Of a stretch of DNA of 64,000 nucleotides, positions 46,281 through 55,411 are shown piece by piece. The stretch's first letter is position 1. Every line of letters starts with the position of its first letter. This DNA is from an uncultured Bacilli bacterium (GTDB lineage: Bacteria; Bacillota_I; Bacilli_A; RF39; UBA660), in assembly GCA_947626095.1 (NCBI GenBank), contig CANQQV010000005.1, positions 24,572-88,571 of the forward strand, written 5' to 3'. The notes below the pieces were generated by a model that was given only the letters and a program-made list of their open reading frames with translations, did no database searches and was not told where the DNA came from. A program made the position numbers and the translations under genes.

Positions 46281-48017
46281 ATGAATTATAAAGTTTTATA
46301 TAGGAAATATCGCCCAGATAACTTTGATAATGTAGTAGGTCAAGAATATACAATTGAAATGCTTAAGAATGCAATTATTAGTGGAAAGCATGCTCATGCT
46401 TATATTTTTACTGGTCCTCGTGGAACTGGTAAGACAAGTTCTGCTAAGATTTTTGCTAAAGCATTAAATTGTGAGCATCCAGTAGATGGAAATCCTTGTA
46501 ATGAGTGTGCTAGTTGTAAGTCTTTTAAGGAAAGTCCTGATATTATTGAAATAGATGCTGCTTCAAATAATGGTGTAGATCAAATTAGGGAGCTTATTAA
46601 TAATGTTAAGTTGGTTCCATCATCTTCTAAATATAAAGTTTATATTATTGATGAGGTTCATATGCTTAGTGATAGTGCTTTTAATGCTTTGCTTTTAACT
46701 TTGGAAGAACCACCATCTCATGTTGTGTTTATTTTAGCTACTACAGATATTCAAAAGGTACCAATTACAATTTTATCTCGTTGTCAAAGATTTGATTTTA
46801 AACCTGTAAATAAGGAAGCACTTATTAACAGATTGAAGTTTGTTTGTTCTGAAGAGAATATTAAGATTACTGATGAAGCATTAGAGGAAATTGCTTTGAT
46901 TTCAGCTGGTGGTATGCGTGATGCGTTAGGAATGGTTGATCAGTTAGCTAATGATGATGAAGAGATAAGTTTGGATTTGGTTTCAAGTTATTTTGGTAGT
47001 GTTTCAGTTAAGAAGATTGATGAGTTATTAACAAGTATTCAAAACAATGATTCTGAAAGTTTAATTAGTATTTTGGGAAATATTAAAAGTAGTGGAACTA
47101 ATTATTCGGTATTTATTGATAAAGTTATAGCTGAATTAAGAAATATGGCAATTGCTATTAAGTCTGGTCGCTCTTCTTCTAATATGTCATTTGAGGTTAT
47201 TTACAATTTAATCTTTGATTTGAATGAATGTTTATCAAATGTTAATTTGAATATTGATCCTTATACTTTAATTGAAATTGTATTGCTAAAATATATTAAA
47301 TCAGGAGCCTCTATATCATCTACTATTAATCAACATAGTGTTGGTTTACAAAGCGATATAAATGAAGATAAAGCTGCTTTGGGAAATAATTTTGATGAGG
47401 TAAAAGAAGATTTGGGAAATAATTTAGTTATTGATAATGAATCATTGGAAAATAATGAAACTGAGGATGAAGAAGCGGAAAAGGAACCGGAAGTATGGAA
47501 TAAATCAACTACTGAAGATGATAGTTTTGATAGTGTAAAAGAGGTTTCTATTGATATAAATATTAGGATTAATAATTGTTTTGTTGAGGCTTCTAAAACT
47601 AAGAAAAATGAGTTATCTAGTAAGTGGATTGACTTTATGAATTTCTTAATGAAAAAGGATCGTAACTTAACTTCGTTGTTAGCAGATACTTCGGTATTAG
47701 CTGCTTCTGAAACTTATGCTTTGATTCAAAGTAAGATTGATTCGACTAATGAACTTATTAACAGACATATTGCTAGTTTAGAACAATATTATGAAGAATT
47801 TGCGGGAAATAAAGTTAGATTTGCAGCGATTAATGATGATTTGTGGCAAAAAGAAACAGGAAAGTATAGATTAAATTTAAAGAATAAAATAAAATATAAT
47901 TATATAGAAGAAAAAGAAGAATCTTCTGTTACGGAAAATGTAGATGCTAAACCTAAGTTAGATGAATCTGAAGAGTTAGCTAGTGACATTTTTGGTACTT
48001 ATGAAGTAGAAAATTAG
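46281..48017 (+). CDS. dnaX: DNA polymerase III tau/gamma subunit
   Basis: This 578-residue clamp-loader ATPase starts MNYKVLYRKYRPDNFDNVVG with Walker A TGPRGTGKTSSAK, the zinc cysteines CEHPVDGNPCNECASC, the DEVH motif and SRCQRFDF. Between the ATPase and tau regions (about residues 355-415) is an acidic linker with 11-residue repeats starting LGNN, LGNN, LENN (33-nt period from 47378), the same as in GyrA. ATG 46281 is chosen because CAGGAGGG precedes it. It forms a unit with ebfC and recR. Confidence 0.97.
   Translation: MNYKVLYRKYRPDNFDNVVGQEYTIEMLKNAIISGKHAHAYIFTGPRGTGKTSSAKIFAKALNCEHPVDGNPCNECASCKSFKESPDIIEIDAASNNGVDQIRELINNVKLVPSSSKYKVYIIDEVHMLSDSAFNALLLTLEEPPSHVVFILATTDIQKVPITILSRCQRFDFKPVNKEALINRLKFVCSEENIKITDEALEEIALISAGGMRDALGMVDQLANDDEEISLDLVSSYFGSVSVKKIDELLTSIQNNDSESLISILGNIKSSGTNYSVFIDKVIAELRNMAIAIKSGRSSSNMSFEVIYNLIFDLNECLSNVNLNIDPYTLIEIVLLKYIKSGASISSTINQHSVGLQSDINEDKAALGNNFDEVKEDLGNNLVIDNESLENNETEDEEAEKEPEVWNKSTTEDDSFDSVKEVSIDINIRINNCFVEASKTKKNELSSKWIDFMNFLMKKDRNLTSLLADTSVLAASETYALIQSKIDSTNELINRHIASLEQYYEEFAGNKVRFAAINDDLWQKETGKYRLNLKNKIKYNYIEEKEESSVTENVDAKPKLDESEELASDIFGTYEVEN
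47340..47476 (+). repeat. 33-nt LGNN repeats in the dnaX linker
   Basis: TTTGGGAAATAAT begins at 47378 and 47411, and a degenerate third copy (LENN) follows exactly 33 nt later at 47444. A weaker copy (LQSD) precedes by the same period. The core and period equal those in the gyrA tail. Confidence 0.8.
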
Positions 48018-48034
48018 AAAGAGGGAAATAAATT

Positions 48035-48328
48035 ATGAATATGCAAGCTATTATGCAACAAGCACAAAAAATGCAAAGGGATATTACTAAAAAGAAAGAG
48101 GAATTAAATAAGAAAGAATTTACTGGTTCTTCTGAGTTGGTTGAAGTTGTTTTTACGGGAGATAAGAAATTAGTTTCAACTACTATTAAAGGTGATATTG
48201 ATAATGATGATAAGGAAATAATTGAAGATATGTTTGTTATTGCCGTCAATGACGCAATGGCACAAATTGATAAAGAAACAGAAAAAGTTTTAGGGGCTTA
48301 TGGTAGCCAACTAGGCGGATTATTATAA
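48035..48328 (+). CDS. ebfC: YbaB/EbfC family nucleoid-associated protein
   Basis: The 97-residue protein starts MNMQAIMQQAQKMQRDI and has the helical tweezer pattern of YbaB/EbfC, which binds DNA as a dimer. It is always between dnaX and recR in this neighbourhood. The recR start codon overlaps its stop by 1 nt. Confidence 0.95.
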   Translation: MNMQAIMQQAQKMQRDITKKKEELNKKEFTGSSELVEVVFTGDKKLVSTTIKGDIDNDDKEIIEDMFVIAVNDAMAQIDKETEKVLGAYGSQLGGLL

Positions 48329-48933
48329 TGAAAAGTTATCCTACAGCTTTATCTGATCTTATTAATTGTTTTCGTAAGTTGCCTGGTATAGGTGAAAAAA
48401 GTGCGGAAAGAATGGCTTTATCTTTATTAGATTTATCAACAGATGATATTGAAACATTTGCTTCTTCAATGGTTGACTCTAAGAATAATTTACATCGTTG
48501 TCAGATATGTGGTCATATTACTGATCAAGATATATGTAGTATTTGTTCTGATGAAAAAAGGGATAAGAATGTTATATGTATTTTAGAGGATTATAAGAGT
48601 GTTTTTGCTTTTGAAAAAGCTGGTAATTATAATGGTGTTTATCACGTTTTAAATGGACTTATATCTCCAATAGATGATGTTAATCCTGAAGATATTAATT
48701 TAAGTAGTTTAGTTGAAAGAGTAGAAAAGTTAGAAAAGCCTGAATTAATTATTGCATTGAAGTCAACTATTGAAGGTGAAACTACTACTTTATATATCAA
48801 GAAAATATTTGAAGGTAAGAATGTTGAAATATCTAGGTTATCTTATGGTATTCCTATGGGTACGGAAATAGATTATTTAGATGAAATTACTTTAGATAGA
48901 GCATTGAGTGATCGTAAGAAAATATCTGAATAA
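48328..48933 (+). CDS. recR: Recombination protein RecR
   Basis: The 201-residue protein has a helix-hairpin-helix region (FRKLPGIGEKSAERMAL), a four-Cys zinc site (CQICGHITDQDICSIC) and a Toprim domain (ICILEDYKSVFAFEKAG; ALKSTIEGETT). It works with RecF and RecO in gap repair. It is followed by bofA, as in Bacillus. Confidence 0.97.
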   Translation: MKSYPTALSDLINCFRKLPGIGEKSAERMALSLLDLSTDDIETFASSMVDSKNNLHRCQICGHITDQDICSICSDEKRDKNVICILEDYKSVFAFEKAGNYNGVYHVLNGLISPIDDVNPEDINLSSLVERVEKLEKPELIIALKSTIEGETTTLYIKKIFEGKNVEISRLSYGIPMGTEIDYLDEITLDRALSDRKKISE

Positions 48934-48970
48934 TTTTTTTTCTTTTTCATATAGTTAGTAAGGTGATTAT

Positions 48971-49153
48971 ATGAGTAAGGTATTTGGTATTATTAAAAGA
49001 ATATGTCTAGGAATATTTAGTATTTATGGAGTTAATTTGTTATTTGGAACGATAAATATTTTTGTTCCTATTAACTTAATTACGATAGGTATTAGTTCTT
49101 TTTTAGGTATATTTGGTTTAATGGCATTAGTGTTAATTCAGTTTTTGATATAG
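48971..49153 (+). CDS. bofA: BofA-like pro-sigma K processing inhibitor
   Basis: The 60-residue protein has two TM helices and the BofA core: a first helix, then INIFVPINLITIGISSFLGIFGLMALVLIQ. In B. subtilis BofA holds the protease SpoIVFB inactive until forespore signalling. Both family and position (recR-yaaL-bofA order; here recR-bofA) agree. AAGGTGAT precedes the ATG. Confidence 0.82.
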   Translation: MSKVFGIIKRICLGIFSIYGVNLLFGTINIFVPINLITIGISSFLGIFGLMALVLIQFLI

Positions 49154-49169
49154 TTATCGAGGTGGTTTT

Positions 49170-50000
49170 TTGGTCGCTGTAAGAATGAAAGATGATATAT
49201 TAAAAAAGTACCATGAGGGAAAATTAGCTCATGCTTTTTTGCTTGAAACTAATGATATGAAAAGATGTTATACTGATGTCTTAGATTTAATAAAAAATAT
49301 TAATTGTCCTCATACATATAGTGATGATTGTAAGTTAGAATGTAATTTATGTTCTTTAATAGATAGTGATAGTTTACCTAGTTTAATAACTATTAATCCA
49401 GATGGACAGTTTATTAAAAGAGATCAAGTTAGTAATTTAATGAATGAATTTAGTACTGTTCCAGTATTTACTAAGTATAATGTGTATATTATTAATGAAG
49501 CACATCGTCTTAATAATGAATCAGCTAATGCTTTACTTAAATTTTTAGAAGAACCTGAAGATAATATTTTAGGATTTTATATTACGAATAATAAAGAAAA
49601 TGTTATTTCAACTATTAGAAGTAGATGTCAGTTGTATTATAATAATTATGGTGATGATAGTTTTATCATTGATGATGATATATTAATAGATGTTAAATTA
49701 TATTTAAATTCGATATATAAGAATTCTGAAGATTTATTATATAATAAAACACATATGAGTGGTTTTTATAAAGATAGAACTGAATGGGAAATGTTTTTTA
49801 ATACCATGCTTTATTACTTAAAAGAATGTTATAATAATAAGAGAAATGATAAAATTAAATTAGTTGAAGAAATAGATAAAGATAAAATAATTAAAGTTAT
49901 TTTATTAATAGAAGATGTATTGAGATATATTAGAAGTAATGGCAATATAGATTTAATTTTAGATAGATTTGTAATTGAAATGAGGGAGTATTATGAGTAA
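49170..50000 (+). CDS. holB: DNA polymerase III delta-prime subunit
   Basis: The 276-residue clamp-loader protein resembles DnaX without Walker A: GKLAHAFLLETND, VYIINEAHRLNNESANALLKFLEEPED and the SRC motif IRSRCQLYY. It binds the clamp loader at the gamma-complex gap. TTG 49170 has a good GAGGTGG ribosome binding site at 5-nt spacing; ATG 49185 is an alternative. ricT begins 8 nt before its end. Confidence 0.9.
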   Translation: MVAVRMKDDILKKYHEGKLAHAFLLETNDMKRCYTDVLDLIKNINCPHTYSDDCKLECNLCSLIDSDSLPSLITINPDGQFIKRDQVSNLMNEFSTVPVFTKYNVYIINEAHRLNNESANALLKFLEEPEDNILGFYITNNKENVISTIRSRCQLYYNNYGDDSFIIDDDILIDVKLYLNSIYKNSEDLLYNKTHMSGFYKDRTEWEMFFNTMLYYLKECYNNKRNDKIKLVEEIDKDKIIKVILLIEDVLRYIRSNGNIDLILDRFVIEMREYYE

Positions 50001-50790
50001 TATTTATGGAGTTACTTTAAGGTCCGAAGGTAAAATATATTATTTTAATGGAGAAGACTTAGAAATAGAAAAGAATAGTTATGTTGTAGTTGAAACAGAA
50101 AAAGGTATTCAACTAGGTAAAATGATATATATACCTGATGCTAAAAAAGTTAATATTCCAATCGAAGAAATGAAGAAAGTTATTCGTATTTCGACTGATG
50201 AAGATTATGAAACTTATCTTAAAAATTTAGCGGATGCCGAAAAGTGTTTAAAGAAAGCACGTAGTATTGTCGAAGAACTAAAGTTAGATATGAATATTTT
50301 AGATGCTAGTTATACATTAGATAGAAAGCAATTATTGTTTAATTTTGTGGCTGATGAAAGAGTTGATTTTAGAGAATTAGCTAAAAGATTAGCTGGTGTT
50401 TATAAAACAAGAATTGAATTACGTCAGATTGGGGCGCGTGATAAAGCTAGAACTGTTTGTGGTCTTGGTCAATGCGGTCGACCTTTATGCTGTTCAACGT
50501 TCTTAAGTCATATAGATTCAGTTACAATGAATATGGCTAAAAATCAAAACATTGCTTTAAATCCATCAAAGATAAATGGATTGTGTGGTAGATTACTATG
50601 TTGTTTAACTTATGAAGATGATGAATACGTTAGATGTGGTAATGGAATGCCTAGTGTTGGTCAGACAGTTAAGACTGATTTTGGTTCAGGAAAAGTAATC
50701 TCTGTTGATATTTTAAATAGAAAATATAAAGTAGATTTAGATGGTGTAATAAAGGAGATTGTCCTTGAAGATGTCGATAGTACTAAATGA
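49993..50790 (+). CDS. ricT: PSP1-domain protein RicT (YaaT)
   Basis: RicT is part of the Y-complex (RicA-RicF-RicT) that stimulates RNase Y processing and phosphorelay entry into sporulation or competence in Bacillus. The 265-residue protein has the PSP1 domain and the Cys motifs CGLGQCGRPLCC near residue 155 and CGRLLCCLTYED, which hold Fe-S clusters in the B. subtilis complex. It overlaps holB and the next gene, trmN6, so the run is translationally coupled. It ends in TGA. Confidence 0.95.
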   Translation: MSNIYGVTLRSEGKIYYFNGEDLEIEKNSYVVVETEKGIQLGKMIYIPDAKKVNIPIEEMKKVIRISTDEDYETYLKNLADAEKCLKKARSIVEELKLDMNILDASYTLDRKQLLFNFVADERVDFRELAKRLAGVYKTRIELRQIGARDKARTVCGLGQCGRPLCCSTFLSHIDSVTMNMAKNQNIALNPSKINGLCGRLLCCLTYEDDEYVRCGNGMPSVGQTVKTDFGSGKVISVDILNRKYKVDLDGVIKEIVLEDVDSTK

Positions 50791-51493
50791 TTTATTTGAT
50801 TATGATGGTTTAAAAATATATCAATATGAAGATCGATTTAAATTTTCGTTAGATTCAATATTACTTGCTGAATTTGTTGAATTAAAGAAAAATACTAAAG
50901 TGATAGTAGATTTTTGTACGGGAAATGCTCCTGTACCTTTAATTTTGTCTACGAAAACTAAAGCTAATATATATGGTTTTGAGTTACAAAAGAATATTTA
51001 TGATTTAGCTAAAGATAGTGTTAAAGAAAATAACTTAGATAATCAAATAAAAATAATTAATGATAATTTAGTTAATGTAGCTGAATACTTAGGGGATGAA
51101 TGTGCGGATGTAGTTACTTGTAATCCACCATATTTTAAATATGATATAAATAGCTCATTAATTAATGAAAATGAAGAGAAAGCGATTGCTCGTCATGAAA
51201 TAGCAATGAATTTAGATGAACTAGTAAAAGCTGCTAAATATATATTAAAAGAAAAAGCACCTTTATATTTAGTTCATAGGTGTGATCGTTTAGAAGAAAT
51301 AGTTGATACTTTAAATAAATACGGATTTAAAATAAAAAAGTTACAATTTATATATGCGGGTTTTGATAAAGAAGCCATTATGGTTTTAATTAAAGCGACT
51401 AAGAATGGTAAGAGTGGTAGTTTAAAAGTATTACCACCAATAGATATATTAGAATGTAAGACGTATAAGGGTATATTTGAAAAGAGTGATTAA
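50765..51493 (+). CDS. trmN6: tRNA1(Val) A37 N6-methyltransferase-like protein
   Basis: The protein of about 242 residues has DLFDYDGLKIYQ at the start, the SAM motif VDFCTGNAPVPLIL and the catalytic NPPYFKYD near residue 120. This identifies it as the TrmN6/YabB family of tRNA A37 N6-methyltransferases. TTG 50765 gives the best spacing (7 nt) from AAGGAGA inside ricT; ATG 50771 is also possible. pth starts 2 nt after its stop. Confidence 0.9.
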   Translation: MKMSIVLNDLFDYDGLKIYQYEDRFKFSLDSILLAEFVELKKNTKVIVDFCTGNAPVPLILSTKTKANIYGFELQKNIYDLAKDSVKENNLDNQIKIINDNLVNVAEYLGDECADVVTCNPPYFKYDINSSLINENEEKAIARHEIAMNLDELVKAAKYILKEKAPLYLVHRCDRLEEIVDTLNKYGFKIKKLQFIYAGFDKEAIMVLIKATKNGKSGSLKVLPPIDILECKTYKGIFEKSD

Positions 51494-51494
51494 G

Positions 51495-52049
51495 ATGAAA
51501 TTAATTGTTGGATTAGGTAATCCTGGTAAAGAATATAAAGATACTAGACACAATGTTGGTTTTATTGTACTTGATAATTACTTAAAAACTGATGATTGGA
51601 AAGAAAAATTTAATGCTATGTATCATGAAACAAGAATTAATGGGGAGAAAGTTATTTTTGTTAAACCATTAACTTATATGAATTTATCAGGTGATGCTGT
51701 AGTACAATATGTTAATTATTTTGATATAGAACTTAATGATATACTTATTATTCATGATGACTTAGATTTAAATTTTGGGACTTATAAATTAAAAAAGAAT
51801 AGTAGTGCAGGTGGACATAATGGGATTAAATCAATTATTAATAGATTAGGTAGTGAAGATTTTGCTCGTTTAAAAATTGGTATTTCCCATGATAAAAGTA
51901 TTGATACTAAAGATTATGTATTAGGAACATTTAGTAAGTTAGAAAAAGATAAATTTGCTGAAATGCAAAAAGATTTTGATAAAATAATAGAATCATTTAT
52001 AATAGATGGAATCGAAAGGACTATGAATATTTATAATGCAAAAAAGTAG
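51495..52049 (+). CDS. pth: Peptidyl-tRNA hydrolase
   Basis: Pth recycles stalled peptidyl-tRNAs. The 184-residue protein begins MKLIVGLGNPGKEYKDTRHN (Asn in GNPG and catalytic His in TRHN), and has KPLTYMNLSGDAV and DDLDLNFGTYKLKK. The family start at 51495 is preferred over an upstream in-frame TTG. It precedes mfd, as in Bacillus. Confidence 0.97.
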   Translation: MKLIVGLGNPGKEYKDTRHNVGFIVLDNYLKTDDWKEKFNAMYHETRINGEKVIFVKPLTYMNLSGDAVVQYVNYFDIELNDILIIHDDLDLNFGTYKLKKNSSAGGHNGIKSIINRLGSEDFARLKIGISHDKSIDTKDYVLGTFSKLEKDKFAEMQKDFDKIIESFIIDGIERTMNIYNAKK

Positions 52050-52057
52050 GGATCTAA

Positions 52058-55000
52058 ATGGATTTTTTAGCTGATTATTTTAAATTTGAAAATGGTTTAA
52101 CTGTTACGGGTTTAACAAAAGAGTTAAACGTTTTTTACATGTTAGAATTATTTAAAAAAGAAAAAAGAAATTTAGTTATTTTAACTAATACTTTATATGA
52201 AGCTAATATGTATTATGATTCATTAAAAACTTATACTGATGATGTTTATTTATTTCCCATGGATGACTTTTTAACTAGTGTAGCGGTAGCTATTTCACCT
52301 GATTTAAAGATAAAAAGACTTGAAACATTAGAACAGATTAGAAATGGTAAGAAAGCAATTGTAATTACTAATTTAATGGGTTTTTTAAGATTTTTACCTG
52401 ATAAAAACAATGTTAATAATCTAGAATTTAATTTGAAATTAAATAAAGAGATTAAAAGAGCTAAAATAGAAGAAATATTAGATAAATATGGCTATGTAAA
52501 AGAAAGTATTGTTACGACAACTGGTGAATATGCTGTTCGTGGTTATATTATTGATGTATTTATAATTGATGAAGAACATCCGATTAGAATTGAGTTCTTT
52601 GGTGATGATGTAGATTCAATTAGATACTTTGATGAATCAACGCAATTATCAATTAAAGAAGTTAATAGTATTAAAATTAAACCTTATACTGAAGTAGTTA
52701 GTGATAATAATAGTTCATTAGTTGATTATTTGAATGATCCTTATGTAGTAATGATAAATAGAGATCAAATTGATTTAGCTTATACTAAATTATTAAATGA
52801 TATAAGTGAATATAATGAAAATGAGAACATAGATAAAAAGCATATGTTTGAATGGGAAGAAATCAGTTTTAATCATGTTATTTATTTAAATGCTTTAAAT
52901 GATAATGACTACGGCAAAGTAGTTAGTTATAAAGCCCAAGAAATAGAAAACTTTAATAGTGATTTTGAATTACTTGGGAAATATACTAGTAAGCAAATAA
53001 ATAGTGGTAAAACAGTTATTATTTGTTTAAGTAGAGAAAATCAGTTAAAAAGTTTAGAACCTTTTTTACCTAGTTATCATGTGGTAAAAAAAGATAATAT
53101 TATTTCCCGGGAAATAAATATTTTGTATACTAAGATTAATAGTGGCTTTGTTTTTGATCAATATGTAGTGATTGGTGAGAATGATATTGAAAAGGTTAAA
53201 AACTCAGTAATTAATTATAAAAATTCTTATCATATTGGTAAAAAGATAAAAGATTTTGGTCAACTTAGTGTTGGTGATTATGTAGTTCATAGTATGCATG
53301 GTATTGGAATATATAATGGAGTTATTACTTTAACGAAGAATGGATTAAAGAAAGACTATATTCAAATTAATTATCAAGGTAATGATAAGATATATATTCC
53401 GGTAGAAAAGATTAGTACAATTTTTAAATATGCTGGTAAAGAAGGTAGTATGCCGAAATTAGACCGATTAAATAGTACTAGTTGGGTTAAAAAGAAAAGA
53501 GAATTACGTAATAAGATTAAAGATATTAGTGGTGAACTAATTAAATTATATGCAGCACGTAGTAGTGTTAAGGGAACACCTTTTAATTCTTATGCGGAAG
53601 AAGATGTCTTTGGTTCTGAATTTATCTATGATGAGACTGCTGATCAATTAAAAGCCATTAAAGATATAGATGAAGATTTATCTAGTGAAGTTCCAATGGA
53701 TAGATTATTATGTGGTGATGTTGGGTTTGGTAAAACGGAAGTAGCGTTTAGAGCAATGTTTAAAACAATTTTAAATAATAAACAAGTCTTCTATTTATGT
53801 CCAACAACTATACTTTCTAAACAACAATATGAAAATGCAATTGAAAGATTTAAAAATTATCCTATCGAAATTGCTTTACTTAATAGATTTACTAGTACTA
53901 AGGAAACGAAAAGAATATTAGAAGGTCTAGAAAAGGGTACGATAGATTTAGTATTTGGAACACATCGTTTATTATCTGATGATGTTAAATTTGCTAAGTT
54001 AGGTTTATTAATAGTTGATGAAGAGCAAAGATTTGGTGTTCAACATAAAGAAAAGATTAAAGAATATAAAAATGATGTTAATGTTTTAACTTTATCAGCA
54101 ACACCTATACCTCGTACTTTAAAGATGGCATTAAGTGGTTTAAGGGATTTATCAATTATTGATACACCACCAACTAATAGATATCCAGTACAAACTTATG
54201 TTATTCAAGAAAATGATTTGATTATAAAAGATGCTATTTATAAAGAATTATCAAGAAATGGTCAGATATTTATTTTATATAATAAAGTTGCTTCGATTGA
54301 ATCTAAGATGGAACAATTGCATAAGTTAGTTCCTGAAGCACGAATTACTATTGCTCATGGTCAAATGAGTAAAAGAGAACTTGAAGATGTAATGGAATCA
54401 TTTGTTAACTATGAGTATGATATATTACTTTGTACAACAATAATTGAAACAGGTATTGATATAAGTAATGCTAATACTTTAATTATATATGATGCTGATA
54501 ACTTTGGTTTGAGTCAGTTATATCAAATTAGAGGACGTGTTGGTCGAAGTAATCGTATTGCTTATGCTTATTTAATGTATGATAAACAGAAGATGCTTAA
54601 TGAAGTAGCAGTTAAGAGATTACAGGCGATTAAAGAATTTACAGAATTAGGTAGTGGTTATCGAATTGCGATGCGTGATTTATCAATTAGAGGTGCTGGA
54701 GACTTGTTGGGTTCTGAACAAGCCGGTTTTGTTGATACAGTAGGTATTGAACTTTATATGCAAATGATTGAGGAAGAAATGCGTCGTATGAAAGGTGAAG
54801 AAGTTCCAGAGGAAGATGAAGATACAGCTAATTCTAATAGATCTTTAGTTGAAGTTGAAACGCATATTTCTGATTCTTATGTTTCTGATGAAGATATTAA
54901 GATTGAAATCCATCAAAAGATTAATGAAATAGATGGTTATAAAAAATTATTAGAAATAAAAAGAGAATTAGAAGATCGTTTTGGTAAGATTAGTAAACAA

Positions 55001-55291
55001 ATAGAAATATATATGTATGAAGAATGGTTTGAAAAACAAGCGCAGACACTTGGTATTAATACAGTAAGACAAAGTGATAGAGAAATAGAAATTGAATTAC
55101 CGGTAGAAATATCTAATAAAATAGAGGGTGATAAACTATTTGTTAAAGCTTATAGTATTAATCCTAGATTTAGATTAAGATATCATCATAACCAAGTTAT
55201 AATTGCGTTAACTTTATTAAATCAAAAAGATCATTTCTTATATTACATTGTTCCATTAATGGAAGAAGTAATTAGCGAAGTAAATAAATAA
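52058..55291 (+). CDS. mfd: Transcription-repair coupling factor Mfd
   Basis: Mfd removes stalled RNA polymerase and recruits UvrA. The 1077-residue protein has the UvrB-homology N-terminus, the RID/CarD-like domain (GDYVVHSMHGIGIYNG), the RecG-like helicase (LLCGDVGFGKTEVAFRA, DEEQRFGVQ, TPIPRTLKMAL, QIRGRVGRSNRIAYAY) and the C-terminal TRCF domain. A perfect Noc site (ATTTCCCGGGAAAT, 53102-53115) lies inside the coding sequence. Confidence 0.98.
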   Translation: MDFLADYFKFENGLTVTGLTKELNVFYMLELFKKEKRNLVILTNTLYEANMYYDSLKTYTDDVYLFPMDDFLTSVAVAISPDLKIKRLETLEQIRNGKKAIVITNLMGFLRFLPDKNNVNNLEFNLKLNKEIKRAKIEEILDKYGYVKESIVTTTGEYAVRGYIIDVFIIDEEHPIRIEFFGDDVDSIRYFDESTQLSIKEVNSIKIKPYTEVVSDNNSSLVDYLNDPYVVMINRDQIDLAYTKLLNDISEYNENENIDKKHMFEWEEISFNHVIYLNALNDNDYGKVVSYKAQEIENFNSDFELLGKYTSKQINSGKTVIICLSRENQLKSLEPFLPSYHVVKKDNIISREINILYTKINSGFVFDQYVVIGENDIEKVKNSVINYKNSYHIGKKIKDFGQLSVGDYVVHSMHGIGIYNGVITLTKNGLKKDYIQINYQGNDKIYIPVEKISTIFKYAGKEGSMPKLDRLNSTSWVKKKRELRNKIKDISGELIKLYAARSSVKGTPFNSYAEEDVFGSEFIYDETADQLKAIKDIDEDLSSEVPMDRLLCGDVGFGKTEVAFRAMFKTILNNKQVFYLCPTTILSKQQYENAIERFKNYPIEIALLNRFTSTKETKRILEGLEKGTIDLVFGTHRLLSDDVKFAKLGLLIVDEEQRFGVQHKEKIKEYKNDVNVLTLSATPIPRTLKMALSGLRDLSIIDTPPTNRYPVQTYVIQENDLIIKDAIYKELSRNGQIFILYNKVASIESKMEQLHKLVPEARITIAHGQMSKRELEDVMESFVNYEYDILLCTTIIETGIDISNANTLIIYDADNFGLSQLYQIRGRVGRSNRIAYAYLMYDKQKMLNEVAVKRLQAIKEFTELGSGYRIAMRDLSIRGAGDLLGSEQAGFVDTVGIELYMQMIEEEMRRMKGEEVPEEDEDTANSNRSLVEVETHISDSYVSDEDIKIEIHQKINEIDGYKKLLEIKRELEDRFGKISKQIEIYMYEEWFEKQAQTLGINTVRQSDREIEIELPVEISNKIEGDKLFVKAYSINPRFRLRYHHNQVIIALTLLNQKDHFLYYIVPLMEEVISEVNK
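53102..53115. promoter_or_regulatory. Noc-binding site inside mfd
   Basis: A perfect ATTTCCCGGGAAAT lies within the mfd coding sequence. Confidence 0.75.
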
Positions 55292-55322
55292 AGAGTATAG
55301 ATTTCATTGTCTATATTCTTTT
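55291..55322 (+). terminator. mfd terminator
   Basis: AAGAGTATAGA pairs with TCTATATTCTT (11 bp including one G-U) around an 8-nt loop, followed by T residues. Confidence 0.8.
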
Positions 55323-55411
55323 CTGTTTCTATATTTGACAATTCATCTTTTGTTGATATAATACAGGTAAGAAAGAAGTTTATATGTTTAGTGTAGGAAG
55401 AGGTTTGATAT

